In this document: positions 32,679 through 42,960 of the stretch, in pieces | How positions within the stretch are numbered: position 1 is the first letter of the stretch | How the letters are laid out: the number at the start of each line of letters is the position of its first letter | Assembly: GCF_001653235.2 (NCBI RefSeq) | Contig: NC_035794.1 | Location: 3,968,001 to 4,032,000, forward strand | Length of the DNA stretch: 64,000 nucleotides | Origin: Pochonia chlamydosporia 170 | Lineage: Eukaryota > Ascomycota > Sordariomycetes > Hypocreales > Clavicipitaceae | Reading direction: 5' to 3' | Made by a program: the position numbers and the translations under genes | The notes under the pieces: model-generated | Databases searched by the model: none | What the model was told of the DNA's origin: nothing | The model's input: the letters and a program-made list of their open reading frames with translations, nothing else

Positions 32679-35012
32679 GATTTGAGATGAACGACAGATC
32701 GAGTCGCAGATATGAAAACGTTGTTACCGAGAGGTTTATGTTTAATTGAAGAGAATACACCACGGTACTTCCAAGGTCGTGCTGCAGATGGCTGAGAGAG
32801 ATGTGAGTGGACGTTCGCATGGAGTAGACGCTGAAGAAAGGGATATCATGAATAGCCACGACGGCTAGTTATATGTGTAAGGATCATTCAATCACGTCGC
32901 AACAACTTTGTTTTTCTCTATCAAACAATACGAGACCGTGGCTGGTTTGTTATCCTATTCCAACTGTGCATTCAGCCGCATCTGCCATCAGCCCTACCCA
33001 AACTTGCCAACCAAACGAACCTATGTGTGCGCTATAGTTATTATTAGACTTATTTGTGCCACTGTCTCATCTCGATAATCCTGTCACGCAGCATTCTTCC
33101 CATGCCTCTATTGGCTAGAACTCCCAATTCAAAGAGCCACATGGAACTGGCAAGGTCGTGGCATTCGATAGTGGCTCCAGCTCTTGGACGCCTCCAAGCA
33201 AAAACGCTTCAGCTGTGGCTAATCGTTCAGCATCACGAACGGCAGAGCGTTGCTAGGCCCACGGGAAATGCCGAGAGCCAACGTGGCGGTGTACGACTCG
33301 TCGTGTTTTTGTCAATTTGGTAAACGGCATTTGCCGTTTGCTGTCCTCCGTGAAGCAACGTTCTCAACTGAGCCTCTGCTGCGCCTCAGATTGATAAAAG
33401 CTAACGAAAGCTAGGTATTCACTAGCTCAGAGCTTCTTTTCTACTTCGCAGCTTGTGAAGCAACCCGAAAACAGAATGTAGGTCTGTTGTGTGTATTCTA
33501 GGTCTCTTACCTAAGGTTCATCAGCTAGGAGATCCGTGAAGAGACGCATGGTCATGAGACAAGTGCCAATGCAATATGGAGACATCGCCCTTTATAGGCG
33601 ATCAAACGTGGCACTTATGGACGGCTCAAACGATGCGTTAGAAGTGATATGAAGCATTGCGCGTGCAGTTGCCGTGTGATGAGGCTGGTCACCTTGAAAG
33701 ATCTAGGGTAAATGACGGAAATAACCTCCTTTTTGGAGATCTGTGCAATGGTTTGCGACGAATCAGGGAATGTTAAAGCTAAAATAAAAGAAAAGAAAAA
33801 AAGTTGAACTCGAATATACAGAATTTCTGGTGTTACACTATTACCCATAGGATGGCTATCCCTTATGGCTTGCTTTGAAATGACCTCCGAGATATCCCAA
33901 TGTGGTTTGCTGCACATACATTCTGTGTGAACATTCCCGTGAGTTCTCAGAATAACTGGTTTTATTGTGTACAGCTGGGATCTTGTGGTTTAGGAGTTAG
34001 TGAATCACCTATCAACGTTTTAAGAGCGGACACATGTTACTACGCCGAGGAGTTGCCAAAGGTGAAAAGAGCAACTTCAACTATGGGAACTACCGGTGCC
34101 TACCCTTATTGACTCGGTGGTTCGTTCAGAAGACAAAATGGACTGCTGTGACGGAAATCTACTCACCATGTGAGTTTGCCGCACAAATGGCATGGGTTTA
34201 TAAGCTGTGAAATGACGTAAGGAGACGAAACCGACAGTATTTGGTAGTGCTATGTCTCCAAGAAATTGCGGCGGGGAATCAGTGACTGAACTGTTATTAT
34301 AGGACAGGTCGACGTACACACAGTGTCATGCAGCATTAGATGGCGTGACGAATGTTGACCAATACAAGATATGCCTTGGTCAAGAAATGGAGATTGCCTT
34401 TACGGCCTATCACTAGTGTGCACTGAGAATGATCATATATTGGCCTAGTATCCTTTCTTGACGCGGGGAGGCTTGTTTTGCATATGGAGTATGCGGTTAG
34501 GTCATTGTTTCCCCGAGTCGAGTTAGTTGGGTTGACGCAACCTCACTGGGAGAGAACATGGGATGTGTGTCTAGCAAACGCAAGCTTGAATAAACTAGAC
34601 GCCCGAGAATGCGTGATATCAAGACCTTCCAGGGCCTGCATATACTAGTATTCCACATCTGTTGGTTCTAGAATGGCCTGTCAACATAACACCTCAAGTA
34701 CTATGACAAAAGTTCTTGAAAGCATACTAACCGAACATGTGTTGCGTGCTTACCGTTCTACTTGTCCTAAAGCGCCTATCGCCGAGACGTTCGGTCAGCG
34801 TAGGCGTGAAATTTCGTTTCGGGAATGACACGTAAAATTGACTATTATTGAGATGCTTGCTGGTTGGGTGCCTGTTCGCCGCGGTCAAGAAGAAGTTCTT
34901 TATAAGAAGTGATGGCGCCTTGGTCAAAGGACTCAGCAAATGTTACCTTGGCTGTCCACTATCGGCACTTGACACACACATAATACACTCTATTATCAAC
35001 TCAATCGCAAAT
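32679..35012. other. Intergenic, divergent promoter region, 2.3 kb
   Basis: Between the CFEM gene (minus) and the RiPP precursor gene (plus). An ORF at 33900-34112 ends in a basic, Tyr-containing tail but has no supportable gene structure. A TATAA-like string lies at 34897-34902, 110-115 bp before the precursor ATG. Confidence 0.4.
34897..34902 (+). promoter_or_regulatory. Putative TATA box of the RiPP precursor gene
   Basis: TTATAA-type sequence (within CTTTATAAGAAG) about 112 bp upstream of the ATG at 35013; the intervening leader is CA-rich. Sequence evidence only. Confidence 0.35.
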
Positions 35013-35630
35013 ATGAGACCATCTGCCAAAATCCTTGTGATTGCTGCCCTCGCAGGATACGCCGTTGGTGCTGCCATTGATGCGCCTAAGCGAGATGTTT
35101 CCACCAAAGATCCCAGATGGGTGAATTACATCACCTACGATGGTAAGTGTTGTGATACAGATACTGCATCGTTTTCTTCTAATCTAGTCAGATGTCGATG
35201 AAGCCCCCGAGACAAAGGAGACAAAAGGTGCCAAGGAGCGCAAGTGGGTGAACTACATCACCTACGATGGTACGCTCAGCGAACATGTGATCAGATCCCT
35301 TTCCAAGTCAACAGCTAATCAATCAAGATGTCGACGAGGCTCCTGCCAAGGACAAGAAGGAGCGTCGATGGGTCAACTACATCACATATGATGGTAAATC
35401 TTGACATCCACCATCTGAACGTTCCCGATTTTCTTACTAGAATAGATGTCGATGATGTCCCTGCTAAAGTCTCTAAGGATGCCGAGGGCACTAAGAGCCG
35501 TCGCTGGGTCAACTACATCACATACGACGGTAAGTACTGGAGTAGTAGGCATAAGCTAGCCACGCAAAACGCAGGTCTAACGAAGGCAGATGTCGACGAC
35601 AAGGGGACTGTGGCTCCCGCTGAATCTTAG
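35013..35630 (+). CDS. Secreted multi-core RiPP precursor (dikaritin/UstA-like)
   Basis: Five exons, join(35013..35142,35192..35269,35328..35393,35446..35529,35590..35630), 132 aa. Signal peptide about residues 1-20, a Lys-Arg at 26-27, then four identical cores WVNYITYDD at 36-44, 62-70, 84-92 and 112-120. Each core is preceded by basic residues (DPR, ERK, ERR, SRR) and followed by acidic VDE/VDD. Linkers vary in length and sequence, with repeat periods of 26, 22 and 28 aa. All four introns (49-60 nt) are phase 1 and split the last Asp codon of a core. This is the architecture of kexin-processed fungal RiPP precursors such as dikaritins and epichloecyclins. Three UstYa genes follow on the same strand. 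The likely product is a Tyr-cyclised peptide; structure and activity are unknown. Confidence 0.85.
35118..35530 (+). repeat. Four exon-borne core-peptide repeats
   Basis: The 25 coding bases of each core start at 35118, 35245, 35369 and 35505. Each is followed at once by a GT donor, and the final two bases of the Asp codon come from the next exon. Amino-acid sequence is identical in all four; differences fall only in third codon positions of Val, Asn, Thr, Tyr and Asp. Copies 1-2 and 3-4 are the closest pairs. Confidence 0.9.
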
Positions 35631-36377
35631 GTTCATGAGATCTTACATTGGTACACTGGATTATGGGTCAGACCGGGAGGACCTGCTCATCCTGGTGGCT
35701 AATGTTGAGCAACACCGGGTAGATGTTGGTAGCTCGCTGAGGCGATTAACCCATGTGTGGTAATTCATCGTATCCAAAATAAAACTCCACGCTGGAATTC
35801 AGGAGACCCGTGTGCTTGCAAGGGATGTTTATCGTGTGTCCAAGATAGATGTTGGTAAAACAAATTCGCTCACTTTCAAAGGGACCTCTGCGTGGTGCCG
35901 CAAGGTTGTTCTACCTGATCTTGGACATGAGGTACCATGAGTTGGGGGCAATGGCCGACGTTGTAGATCCCTGACACGAGAATAAGATATCACCGGGTGC
36001 GGATATACCCGTGGTGAGCTAAGTGAACTCTAAGCTTGTTTCCAACGGGCATGGCCATGCGACAGACCAAGATGAGCTTAGCATGCTGTCAAGTTCTTCA
36101 AAAGTTTCCCAGTGAGAAGCAACCCCTGTATGAAGGCACCATTGGGACAGCCCCAGATCTTACCTGCATATTTACTATTAGCACCCCTCTATAAGTCAAG
36201 TCTTGGGGGGTCGGAAAAGTAAATGGCCAATTGCTCAAACCTTGACTGGGAGATCAGAGCTAGTTTTCCCAACCAGTTTGCATTGTTACTTCCAAACTCC
36301 AACCTCAGACAAGTTGATTGAGTTTTCTCGTTGGGATTTATTGAACATCGGTACCGGGCCCGGTGCCTTCTACCAAA
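35631..36377. other. Intergenic within the RiPP cluster
   Basis: Between the precursor and the first UstYa gene. AGATGTTGGTA occurs twice (about 35720 and 35849), a short direct repeat of unknown meaning. No coding sequence seen. Confidence 0.4.
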
Positions 36378-37374
36378 ATGTTGCAACATTCAGACCAAAA
36401 GGTCAAAGATCGAGGGCATTATGTACCTTTGGAAGAAGCCCTTGAGGCCTCCGAAGACAATGTTTCTCGGGACACTAGAGGTAAGCTTACATCATAGTGT
36501 GATGGGGGAATTGTCAAACAACTTGGCTAAGTTTAATAGTCATTAGAAGATGTTCAATTCTTTCCTCGTGGAAAGTGATGCTCTGTGTTCATGGAGCATT
36601 GTTGACAGTGTCTGGGTTCATGTTCAGTGCCTCCGGAGCCGCGATGAACTTTCGTAGAGCACGAAACGCGGAGATCAAGGCCGTGTCTTTCTATTGTAGG
36701 TAGGCCCTAGAGCCATGAATGAAGATACACTGACTGTTGCTGTTGCAGCTCCTGTACTTAACAAGGTAGAGCTGAGTCTGCGCGATCAACAAGTTCGAGA
36801 CACAAGATACCCTCCTGAAGATGAGATGGGAGTTTACCGACAACCCCCAAGCCCTGAAGTTGATAATGCATGGGACCGAATATCTGACGTTCAGGCCATT
36901 CTTATTAGTTCTGAGGAGGTCCAACGCTTGGGTAAGGACCCAGGACGAACAGTAAAGGCTCCGCAGTCTTGGGGATACGGCGAAGATGCACACTGGGCTG
37001 AAATAGACGTGTTTCATCAAATTCACTGTCTAAATTCCATCAGACAATCTTTGTATCGCGATTACTACGCTGGGAAGGACAATGATACAAATCCATTGGC
37101 TTGGGGTCACATCACTCACTGCCTACATAACCTGGTGCAAGCATTGATGTGCTCGGCAAGTGCTGATGTTATAACCTACAATTGGGTTGATGGAAAGCCA
37201 AAGCCAGTTCCCGATTTTAACATCAATCACAAGTGTAGGGACTTTGAGAAACTTCTACAATGGCAGAACGAACACAAGCTGCCGGATCCAAAGTCAAAGT
37301 GGGAGGATATCACAATGCCAGTGGATTTCGTGCCCTTGGCTCCTGATATGTCTGGGTTAGATGAGGAGGAGTGA
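36378..37374 (+). CDS. UstYa family (DUF3328) oxidase-like protein 1
   Basis: Three exons, join(36378..36480,36540..36695,36749..37374), 294 aa. Introns of 59 and 53 nt are both phase 1. The first brings in a hydrophilic cytosolic tail (HYVPLEEALEASEDN); the second joins VSFY to SPVLNKVEL. A membrane helix lies about residues 46-68 (VMLCVHGALLTVSGFMFSA). The lumenal domain has YRQPPSPEVDNAWDRIS and both HxxHC motifs, HQIHC at 176-180 and HITHC at 207-211, the latter followed by SADVITYNWVDG. In ustiloxin, cyclochlorotine and related pathways UstYa proteins catalyse oxidative cyclisation or hydroxylation of core peptides. It belongs to a different subtype from the next two, as HC is followed by LNSIRQ and there is no intron there. 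Confidence 0.88.
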
Positions 37375-38323
37375 ATGGTGTTCGTCCTGTTTGACGTAGG
37401 GGGTAATTTAAATGGCATCGTTTCTAAATAAGATAATCATCTCTGTGATTATGGACATGTCAATGAGCCTAATGCACAACTGCGATGCTCAGCCTGGTCT
37501 CCTCAGCTACATAGAGAAAGCTTTCAGGAAATTCTTTCCAGCGAGACAATTAAGTTCAGAGCTATTCGATATGTCGCCCTTTACAGATGGCGTGCGGAAA
37601 TGGATCACAGTAACAAAACACAAAGCAACAGCTGCGGAAACTGGGCAGCCGGGCGAGTTTGCTACTTGCTTCAAGGCACCCCTTCCGTGCATAGAAAACG
37701 CGCCTTTGCCTAGTTAACCAGGTATAGTTTTGGTATCAAGGAACCTCGGGAAAGATCTAGTAGTGGATAATGCCGCATATTCTTGGCCATGGACGTACGT
37801 GTCTTGACAGGGGACATCAGCTACTCTTCTTAACCGACTGCGGCATTCTGAATTTGGCAAGTCAAAAGTGTTGGTGATGACTGCGGACTTGGAACAGTAT
37901 TTCTGAAAGCTGAGGTTTCGGGTACTTCCTTCTACGGCTGAAGAAACCCGGGCAAAGGCTTAGGCTATCAGTTGATAGAATTGATTGGCAGCGTGAATGC
38001 GGTCAGCCTAACATGCATATGCTGTTGGTCAACTACCTAGTACCTAGCAACACAACCAAAGTTGGATATGTCCTTTCCAACATGTAGCTACGCTAGGACG
38101 TACCACGGTGCAAAGTGGCGACAATTCTACCTAGGTAATAATACTCTGCAAGTAGCCCTGCGATTTCGAAGTTAGCTTTCATATGACCTTCTAGCATGGT
38201 GTGCTGGAGAGAAGGGGAGATAGTTGAGCATATAGCTTGAGAAGATACAAACCACACTTAAATTGCTGTTTATCTTACTGAGCTCAATGAACACAATTTT
38301 CTTCGTATTCGCGATATAAGACG
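37375..38323. other. Intergenic within the RiPP cluster
   Basis: Between the first and second UstYa genes. A 101-codon ORF at 37412-37717 has no recognised domain and I do not call it. Confidence 0.4.
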
Positions 38324-39370
38324 ATGTCTGTTTCACCCAAAGGCATGAACCAGTCACGGAACAAATACATGCGGCTGGAAGCTCAGATGGCTGGAGTTGA
38401 TGACGAGGCCGTTGAACGACGGTGTCGATACTCATCTTCCTTTCCGTGGATGATCTCTACCGCTCTACTTTTCGTCGTCTGCACGAGTCTCGTGATTGAA
38501 AAGTATAGTACTTCATTTTGTGCTAGCAACAGTAACTACCTTGACGCACCCAATGATCTCGGTATGTTGGCTGTACTCCCTCCATTATGAGCTGCGATTC
38601 GAGATAATAACTCTAGTAGAGTCCGCAAAGGCTTCGGTACAGCAAATCTCTCGAGCTTTTACTGGTAACCTAATATTGAACGATGAGACTGGTGCTTGGT
38701 CCATTGACAAATCTGGAAATCCCCCGCCCTATTTTGAAGAGCCGTCAAGTGCTGTCGAGGATGCATGGACGGAGTTGCTAAGAGGTAAGTTACAGAGGAT
38801 GCATCAACCGACTCATGTGTCTACCCGAGTACTTGCTGACTTTGAGAATGTAGGTGTGGACATAGATTTGGCCGGAGCTGATGCTCGTGGAGTTGCGAAC
38901 AAAACTTATGTTTGGCCAGGCACGCAATGGTATCGAACAGGGTGAGTCGAAATGATCATTTCTGGTCCAGTTCCCCGCTGACGCGCAATTTAGGCTGAGC
39001 GTTTACCATTCGCTACATTGCGTGGTTAGTCGAATAGACGTCATCTTGGGACGTGTTTGCATATGCAGCTAACAAACTACAGAACCTAGTACGCAGGGCT
39101 CTACGGCCAGAAGAGTACCCTTACCCAGAACCAACTGCATTTCGCAATCTACACGTCAACCACTGCTTAGACTACATTCGACAAGCACTTGAGTGTGCAG
39201 GGGATATTACGCCATTGCGATATCGGTGGTCTGACTCCTTGCCTGGACTAGTCGTCGAAGATAGTGTTCATACCTGTAGGAACTTTTCGAAGCTGCGCGA
39301 ATGGGCTATAAGCAAGGGCACTTTTGAAGGAAACCAGAGTGTCACGACACATCATGGGGGCCACGGGTAG
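38324..39370 (+). CDS. UstYa family (DUF3328) oxidase-like protein 2
   Basis: Five exons, join(38324..38561,38617..38784,38854..38941,38994..39024,39083..39370), 270 aa; exon 4 is only 31 nt. Introns of 52-69 nt have CTGAC or CTAAC branch sites. Cytosolic tail, then a membrane helix about 40-59 (FPWMISTALLFVVCTSLVIE). The lumenal part has EEPSSAVEDAWTELLRG and TYVWPGTQWYRTG, then HSLHC at 170-174 (SVYHSLHCVNLVRRAL) and HVNHC at 199-203 (followed by LDYIRQALECAGDITPLRY). The tail ends in a His/Gly-rich HHGGHG. An intron directly after HCV is shared with UstYa 3, so these two are sister copies. Predicted role is oxidative tailoring of the core peptide in the ER/Golgi lumen. Confidence 0.88.
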
Positions 39371-40094
39371 AGCTGAATTGGGTAGTTGTTTGGGGACTTA
39401 TGTAGGTCAACCAACTATTTTGAGCCCCTTAGAAACGGCACAACTCACGTCACATGGGTGGCCGCACGGCCAGATTTGACGGAGGCATCATGGCTGTGAG
39501 TTGGAATTATAGAGTATAAAACTGCGGTAGCTTTAACCTAAAATGTCAGAAGGTTGGACAGCCTACTTGCCGCATTGCATTAGTTCAGGCTGTTGGTCAG
39601 ATTGTGCCCGATGCCACACATGGCCCCCAAATGACGACCAAACATTCCATGTTTTCCTCATTTGGCCGGAACAGAATGTAATAAGGGCCAATCCCCTAGT
39701 AAAGTAGCCACTAAGAAGTGTCCGAATGATTCCAGAGTAAGATTTTAGCATAACGCACGCCCTAGACAAGTTGCAGTAGACTTCTCAGCATGAATAGTTT
39801 CACACCACGGAATTGCTGGACGATGCCTTGTGCTAGGACTGATGTTTATTTAGCACATTGATTTGGGAAGTTGCCGAATTTATTGAAACGATAGTTTCTC
39901 AGCAAGCATTGTTTTGATGTAGCCAAAACCGTGTTGGGTGAGGGCTGACTTGCTCACAAATCTGGTGTGCTTCATTTGGGATACTCGGTGGTCCCCCCGG
40001 CCTCGAGTGTGATGTTGACTGATGGTTACTGAGAGCATAGGTAACGATTATCGATCATTGAAAACTGCAACCGGCTGTATGCAACTAATGTTTG
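39371..40094. other. Intergenic within the RiPP cluster
   Basis: Between the second and third UstYa genes. No supportable coding sequence; a TATAAA-like string near 39515. Confidence 0.4.
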
Positions 40095-41343
40095 ATGTCT
40101 TTGGGACTATCGAGTAACCTATCAGTGACTACAATGACATCAAACTTTGGTTTGAAGATGCACGACCGTCCCGACTATGCCTCCGAAGAAACAGAGTCTT
40201 TTCTTCCCTCTGCGACCCCAAGAAAACCGCGTAGATGTTCTTCTGCGGTGGTCGGCAACATACTGCTCTGTGTAGCCCTCGTACTGACAGTTGCTGTGAC
40301 AATAAAACAACACTTCCAGCTAAAGAGGCTTGGGGGCAGTGGCTCATACTCGTCTGGCTTTGAAACCGACTTTCGTACGTATCAACCATTCTATGCAAAA
40401 CCTATTGACAACATTACTGACTATTACACATTACAAGTGCTCTCGAGAGCCGTGGTCGAATTGGAAGAAGTTGCCTTCACTGGTGGTCTCCTGTACCATG
40501 ACAACGGCACATTGTATCGCGAGATTGATGAGACCAAACCTCAATATGTTGGACAACCAGGTCCTCATATTGACAAAGCCTGGGAGGATCTCATGTCTGG
40601 TGCGTATCGATAAGGCCGCCGCTAAAACTCAACGAACAACACTGACCCTTGCGATGCCGCAGCTCTGGAAGTAGTCATTGAAGGCAAGGAAGCCGAAGAG
40701 TCTGAGATTCAAGGGAAAACTATCCAAGAGCCGGATGGAAACTCGTATCGGCTGAGGTGTGTTTTACTGCATTGAATCATGAGTGACGATCTGACACTGG
40801 CAGTTTGGATGTCTATCACTCACTACACTGTGTGGTAAGTTGAGGATTGCTGTTTTTCTCTTCCACAGTGCAACTTTTGACAAGGCTAGAACATGGCCCG
40901 CCGAGCGATTGACGACGACTACTATCACAGAAACGGAGAAGGAGAGAAAGTAAATCGACTCCACGTTGGTAAGGCAACATGTTACTGAAGAGTCTTATGA
41001 ATAGTATGGACTAATAGAGCTGAAGAGCACTGCCTGGACTACCTACGACAGACTATTCAATGTAGCGGCGATCTGACGCCGTTATACTACCAATACTCTG
41101 AGTTTAGAGGACGGGGATTTCCTGTCTGGGGCCAGAAGCACACCTGCCGCAGTAAGTCGAAATATTTTAGCACAAGTCAGGTTATGAGAGCGCCAAAAAA
41201 ATAAGTTCCGTCGGTTACACGGCCTCTTAAATGCTGAAGGGTCATTACTAACGCTTAGACTGGTAGATTTTGGCAGAATTCATCAATGGGCGCTATCCAG
41301 ACACCGTGATCAAGAAGAAGGCGGTCCTCATCATGATCACTAA
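40095..41343 (+). CDS. UstYa family (DUF3328) oxidase-like protein 3
   Basis: Seven exons, join(40095..40374,40438..40599,40663..40756,40804..40834,40890..40968,41026..41151,41267..41343), 282 aa; an ATG at 40134 is an alternative start. Introns are 46-63 nt except the last (115 nt). Every junction keeps frame and completes family motifs. Membrane helix about 51-70 (AVVGNILLCVALVLTVAVTI). The lumenal domain has VAFTGGLLYHDNGTLYR, GPHIDKAWEDLMS, HSLHC at 184-188 (DVYHSLHCVNMARRAI) and HVEHC at 214-218 (LDYLRQTIQCSGDLTPLYY), then KHTCRNFGRIHQWA and a His-rich tail. The first intron is 63 nt and stop-free, so its retention would insert 21 residues. It closes the RiPP cluster and converges on the F-box-like gene. 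Confidence 0.87.
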
Positions 41344-41589
41344 GAATATGATATGTGGAATGTGCCTAAATGTTTCTGAGATGTTGGAAATCAGCTTGGC
41401 TGTATCAGTCACCCACACATGCGTTGCCAGTGACGTGAGCAGTTACAGGTTAATTAATTATGCAATGCCATGGCATAGAAGCATAGAATAGTACGACAAC
41501 AGAAGGGACGTTGTTAAAACTTGTAGTAATGTTGCATTTGCGATTGTCAGGCTAAACAGAGATTCCACCCCAGAATTATGCTAGGTTTC

Positions 41590-42960
41590 TTAAATATCCA
41601 CTGTCGTCATTTGGCTTTTTGCTTGAGTAGCGCGAGAAATACAGGCATCCATTCGGTCAACATCTTCTTCTCTTTTCGCCGTCTGATACAATTTCTTCAA
41701 CGACATTGCCCAAGATTTGTAAACGTTCGACCCTGCGTCGATCCCTTGACCAATTTCTTCTCTCATCAAGATGGCCTGAGCTATTTGACCACGTTTTGCA
41801 TACTCGTCAGCGAGATTTCGACCGAATGCGTACTTTTTAGGAGTATTTGCTCTCATAAGGTTAAAAACGGAGTGTTGAAAGGTAATTCTTCGATCATGGT
41901 GGCCATCATGCTTGCTCAGTTCCACCATCACTTGTCTGGCCCATTCTAGATCACACGATTCGAACTCATCAGGACTGGGATCCGGACTATCCCGCAGTCT
42001 TGTCCATACCTTGAACACTCCGTCGCATGTAGAGGTTCCATGGCTGGCGATGAAGAGATGCGACCATGTTTCGAATGCCTGACTTCGGATTGGTAGTGTC
42101 CGCCACACCCTTTGCAAGTTCGAGATTGTCGTTTCAGAAGTCAAATATATAGAATCAGTAGTCTCGACTAGTGCCTTGGCCGTTTCCAAGCAATGAAAGC
42201 AATACTCTCCGCTGGGGTGGTTGAGTCTCTGCGCCTCTTCCAGAGCCAGCCATAGATCATCAACCATGGCCTTGCCTTCGGCCTTTGGTTCGTCCTTGCA
42301 GCAACGAAGGATAGCGTCCGAGAAGGCTTTGGACAGTGAATGAAGACTTTTATGCTCTGCAACAGGTAAAAACTTTGATATCTTCATGCATAATTGAATC
42401 AAGTGGTTCAGGTTGCCACGATGGCCGGAGCAATTTGTAACGACATCATGCAGCCAGCCGAGAACCAAGTCCGTCGTTTTTGAATCCATACTGAGTTGCG
42501 AATCCCCGCACAAAAGACGTAAAGCGTGTATTTCGGTATGTTGTGCTTCCGACATCCCATCTTGTCGGCGGTATGCAAGAGCTAGGGCTAGAGACAACGT
42601 GCGTACCACATGTTTCATGGATCCTGTGATGATTCCCTGATCAAATGACAGCAAGTTTTGCCACAAGACTTGCCTCAATATCAAGCCATCTTGTGGCACA
42701 ACTTTCTCTAACCTAGCGACAATGTGCTCTGCAATGTCAACATTGCCAGTGAACGAGCTCGTGTCGGTGGTGATGAATGATTCAGGGCCAAACACCTGGT
42801 GGTGAAAGACCCTTTGCCGAATGAGGGTTCGAGAAGTCTGGTAGGCATCATAAAGCGACTTGCAAGATAGAATGGCCCTATGTAGGTCGTGAAGTGACGG
42901 AAGCTCTTCCAACACAGCCTGCCTGAGTTCCACGGGTAGCTGGCCAAGTAAGAGACCCAT
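41590..42960 (-). CDS. F-box-like protein, 456 aa
   Basis: Single exon. The first 50 residues (LPVELRQAVLEELPSLHDLHRAILSCKSLYDAY) match an F-box-like pattern (LP.E....L..L.....L......C), which would bind Skp1 in an SCF ubiquitin ligase. The other 400 residues are helical, with no LRR, WD40 or other named substrate domain, and hold Cys/His spots such as YCFHCLETAK. It converges on the last UstYa gene with a 246-bp gap. Many ascomycetes carry such solitary F-box-like proteins, and the substrate is unknown. A direct link to the RiPP cluster is not suggested by sequence. Confidence 0.7.
   Translation of the reverse strand: MGLLLGQLPVELRQAVLEELPSLHDLHRAILSCKSLYDAYQTSRTLIRQRVFHHQVFGPESFITTDTSSFTGNVDIAEHIVARLEKVVPQDGLILRQVLWQNLLSFDQGIITGSMKHVVRTLSLALALAYRRQDGMSEAQHTEIHALRLLCGDSQLSMDSKTTDLVLGWLHDVVTNCSGHRGNLNHLIQLCMKISKFLPVAEHKSLHSLSKAFSDAILRCCKDEPKAEGKAMVDDLWLALEEAQRLNHPSGEYCFHCLETAKALVETTDSIYLTSETTISNLQRVWRTLPIRSQAFETWSHLFIASHGTSTCDGVFKVWTRLRDSPDPSPDEFESCDLEWARQVMVELSKHDGHHDRRITFQHSVFNLMRANTPKKYAFGRNLADEYAKRGQIAQAILMREEIGQGIDAGSNVYKSWAMSLKKLYQTAKREEDVDRMDACISRATQAKSQMTTVDI

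Noticed and set aside
33900..34112. 70-codon ORF ending in a KR-containing, Tyr-rich tail, near the RiPP precursor
   Set aside because: I looked for a second precursor. The only intron that fits would be about 37 nt, too short, and there is no repeat or signal peptide.
37412..37717. 101-codon ORF between UstYa 1 and UstYa 2
   Set aside because: No HxxHC motif, no repeat and no recognisable domain; likely chance.
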